Of a DNA stretch of 8,205 nucleotides, positions 7,306 to 8,205 are shown piece after piece. This stretch comes from Ilumatobacteraceae bacterium. GTDB lineage: Bacteria; Actinomycetota; Acidimicrobiia; Acidimicrobiales; Ilumatobacteraceae. Location: NCBI GenBank assembly GCA_016650435.1, contig JAENVT010000156.1:1-8205 (forward strand). Direction: 5' to 3'. How positions within the stretch are numbered: the stretch's first letter is position 1; every line of letters begins with the position of its first letter. The notes under the pieces were generated by a model. That model had not been told where the DNA came from. It ran no database searches and worked only from the letters and a program-made list of their open reading frames with translations. The position numbers and the translations under genes are program-made.

Positions 7306-7758
7306 CTACAGATCGAAACTGTGAGTCGTGCGGAACCCCTGGCCGTGCTGGGGCTTGCGGGCACGACGCGACAACGCATCGAGTACCCAACTGTTGACCG
7401 AGGCGCCGGCGGTTTCGGCTGCATCTTCGATCAACGTTTTCAGTGACGGCGGGACCCGCAACGTGATTCTGGCGTCGAGCTCCTCAGCCGACGGCGACTG
7501 CGCCGAGATGGCGGTTTCGGCGATGCGCAACGACGGGTCTCCGTCAGCGAGGACGAGGTCGACGTTGCGATCGGGCAACTGGGCGCGGACCTCGACGGCG
7601 GCTTGCTCGGCGAGATCCATCGCCGCCTGTCTGATGGCGGGCCCCAAGGCGGCGACGAGATGGTCGAGCGCTTCTTCGACAGCGACGTCGCCGCCGGCCA
7701 AGGAGCCCTGCCCGGCGAGTGCCGCTTGCACCGCATTGATGATCGGTTGAACTTGCAT
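7306..7758 (-). CDS. HicB-like ribbon-helix-helix protein (no toxin partner)
   Basis: This 150-residue protein has three parts. Residues 1-62 are helical and Ala-rich. Residues 64-80 look like a beta hairpin (RNVDLVLADGDPSLRIA). After a short linker comes a C-terminal ribbon-helix-helix DNA-binding domain (about 95-133): strand ARITLRVP, helix SLKTLIEDAAETAG, turn, helix SVNSWVLDALSRRAR. The tail is basic then aromatic (GQGFRTTHSFDL). Databases usually label this type a HicB-family antitoxin, and I recall Streptomyces proteins with the same layout beside DUF4097 genes. No HicA-like toxin lies next to it, so a transcription-regulator reading is preferred. It probably binds its own promoter, where ATGATGTCA repeats overlap the -35 and -10. 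The ATG at 7758 has only a weak ribosome site (GAGA), consistent with coupling to the small ORF ending 26 bp upstream. Confidence 0.88.
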   Translation of the reverse strand: MQVQPIINAVQAALAGQGSLAGGDVAVEEALDHLVAALGPAIRQAAMDLAEQAAVEVRAQLPDRNVDLVLADGDPSLRIAETAISAQSPSAEELDARITLRVPPSLKTLIEDAAETAGASVNSWVLDALSRRARKPQHGQGFRTTHSFDL

Positions 7759-7784
7759 CGTATTTTTCTCGTGGAAGGGCTTGC

Positions 7785-7913
7785 TCAGTGGCCGCGGCGG
7801 CGACCGTCGAAACGGGCCAGGTCGCGTCGGGTTCGGGTGATTTGGCGAAGACGCCGCACTCGGTCGTCGTGCAATGCTGCGATGAACTGTGGGTTTCCGA
7901 AGAAGGGTGACAT
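7785..7913 (-). CDS. Small Arg-rich protein of 42 residues, unknown
   Basis: This is a short ORF between the promoter and the ribbon-helix-helix gene. It starts with ATG at 7913 and ends at TGA 7785-7787. A good Shine-Dalgarno, AAAGGA on the minus strand (bases 7921-7926), lies 7 nt before the ATG; it is the clearest ribosome site in this transcript. The product starts MSPFFGNPQFIAALHDDRV and continues as a strongly basic helix-like tail with 11 arginines, ending RFDGRRRGH. There is no signal peptide and no cysteine. The stop is 26 bp before the next ATG, so it is co-transcribed and may be coupled to it. It could be a nucleic-acid or acidic-protein binder, a partner of the ribbon-helix-helix protein, or a leader peptide. 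I do not recognise a family. Confidence 0.68.
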   Translation of the reverse strand: MSPFFGNPQFIAALHDDRVRRLRQITRTRRDLARFDGRRRGH

Positions 7914-7920
7914 CAATCTG

Positions 7921-7926
7921 TCCTTT
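7921..7926 (-). promoter_or_regulatory. Ribosome binding site of the 42-codon ORF
   Basis: The minus strand reads AAAGGA, separated by 7 nt from the ATG at 7913. It decides in favour of the small ORF being translated, because the ribbon-helix-helix gene downstream has no comparable site. Confidence 0.7.
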
Positions 7927-7928
7927 CT

Positions 7929-7968
7929 ATGACACTATTATGATGTCACAATGATGTCATCATGTCAA
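7929..7968 (-). promoter_or_regulatory. Promoter with overlapping repeat operator for the small ORF-RHH-DUF4097 unit
   Basis: On the minus strand there is a perfect -35 TTGACA (bases 7963-7968). At 17-bp spacing the -10 is CATCAT (7940-7945); at 20-bp spacing it is CATAAT (7937-7942). Over the same bases lies a repeat cluster on the plus strand: ATGATGTCA at 7940-7948 and again at 7951-7959 (11 bp apart, one helical turn), ATGTCA at 7962-7967, and an inverted TGACA at 7930-7934. The 13-mer ATGATG-T-CATCAT (7951-7963) is a perfect palindrome. Ribbon-helix-helix repressors typically bind such tandem or inverted short sites, so autoregulation by the downstream RHH protein is the natural reading. 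The local sequence is much richer in A+T than its surroundings. Promoter identity is well supported; the bound protein is inferred, and the PaaX-like regulator upstream is an alternative. Confidence 0.72.
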
Positions 7969-7973
7969 GGGAT

Positions 7974-8205
7974 TCATTCTGAAGGTCTGAGCCGGACCAG
8001 TTTCCCCAGGTCACGGTCATATTTCGAGACGATCTCGCGGACCCGGTCGACTGCCAACGTCGCCAATCCGTCGACCAAATCGACGAACAGATCGTGGGCG
8101 GCGGCTCGCGGCCAGCGACTTGGCAGCAGGGCCTCGGGCAGGTCAGGATCGGTCACCGCGAACACGAACCAGCGATAATTCGCCCGGGTTCGGCTGACCA
8201 ATGCC
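7974..8205 (-). CDS. PaaX-like transcriptional regulator, C-terminal part only
   Basis: About 77 C-terminal residues are visible, and the frame stays open through the window edge; a TTG at 8201 is an internal Leu codon, not a start. The stretch NYRWFVFAVTDPDLPEALLPSRWPRAAAHDLFVDL matches my memory of the PaaX C-terminal domain, where a DPxLPxxLLPxxWP core is followed by an LF-containing helix. PaaX proteins are winged-helix repressors, classically responding to phenylacetyl-CoA. The DNA-binding domain lies outside the window, so its target is unknown. The TGA (7974-7976) is only 5 bp upstream of the TTGACA of the next transcription unit, leaving no room for a terminator between them; some read-through is therefore likely. 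Family call moderately secure, specific function unknown. Confidence 0.68.
   Translation of the reverse strand, partial: ALVSRTRANYRWFVFAVTDPDLPEALLPSRWPRAAAHDLFVDLVDGLATLAVDRVREIVSKYDRDLGKLVRLRPSE

Noticed and set aside
7296..7424. Longer DUF4097 frame starting at 7424
   Set aside because: It would overlap the end of the RHH gene in another frame; the added residues have no beta-repeat character, and the ATG at 7295 sits right after the RHH stop.
7306..7758. Type II HicAB toxin-antitoxin system
   Set aside because: The RHH domain is HicB-like, but no HicA double-stranded RNA-binding-type toxin lies on either side; the neighbours are an Arg-rich small ORF and a DUF4097 protein.
7929..7968. 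CRISPR-like or iteron array
   Set aside because: The repeats are only about 9 bp, few, and overlap a promoter; an operator explains them better.

Overview
This is a gene-dense, GC-rich window with GC-rich codon third positions. Its gene families suggest an actinobacterium: a PaaX-type regulator, a HicB-like ribbon-helix-helix protein paired with a DUF4097 protein, and a secreted YkuD protein of the Streptomyces-like type. The overall feel is of the Acidimicrobiia or a related lineage, but that is an inference with no marker gene behind it. I see no rRNA, tRNA, CRISPR array, insertion sequence or integrase, so the stretch looks like ordinary chromosome.

Left part (1-3605): two convergent metabolic genes. 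The plus-strand gene is the 3' three quarters of an M1-family zinc aminopeptidase (PepN-like). The minus-strand gene is a complete AMP-forming medium/long-chain acyl-CoA ligase of the AlkK/Thermus type. They share the four bases CTAG as overlapping stop codons. A 118-bp divergent intergenic region follows (3606-3723).

Middle part (3724-5807): a two-gene plus-strand operon, translationally coupled through a GTGA start/stop overlap. The first gene is an unrecognised polytopic membrane protein with several histidine motifs. The second is an exported, degenerate cyclophilin-type prolyl isomerase with a C-terminal membrane domain. The end of the cyclophilin gene runs 144 bp into the opposite-strand gene that follows, across that gene's active-site codons.

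Right part (5664-8205): everything is on the minus strand, so transcription runs right to left. A PaaX-like regulator fragment enters from the window edge. After it comes a compact promoter with a TTGACA -35 box embedded in a cluster of ATGATGTCA repeats and a perfect 13-bp palindrome. Downstream lie a 42-codon Arg-rich small ORF with a good Shine-Dalgarno, the HicB-like ribbon-helix-helix gene, the DUF4097 beta-solenoid gene and, after a 42-bp gap, the exported L,D-transpeptidase-like protein. The small ORF, HicB-like and DUF4097 genes look like one self-regulated unit with no toxin gene. This unit and the histidine-rich membrane protein/cyclophilin pair are the best candidates for undescribed biology.
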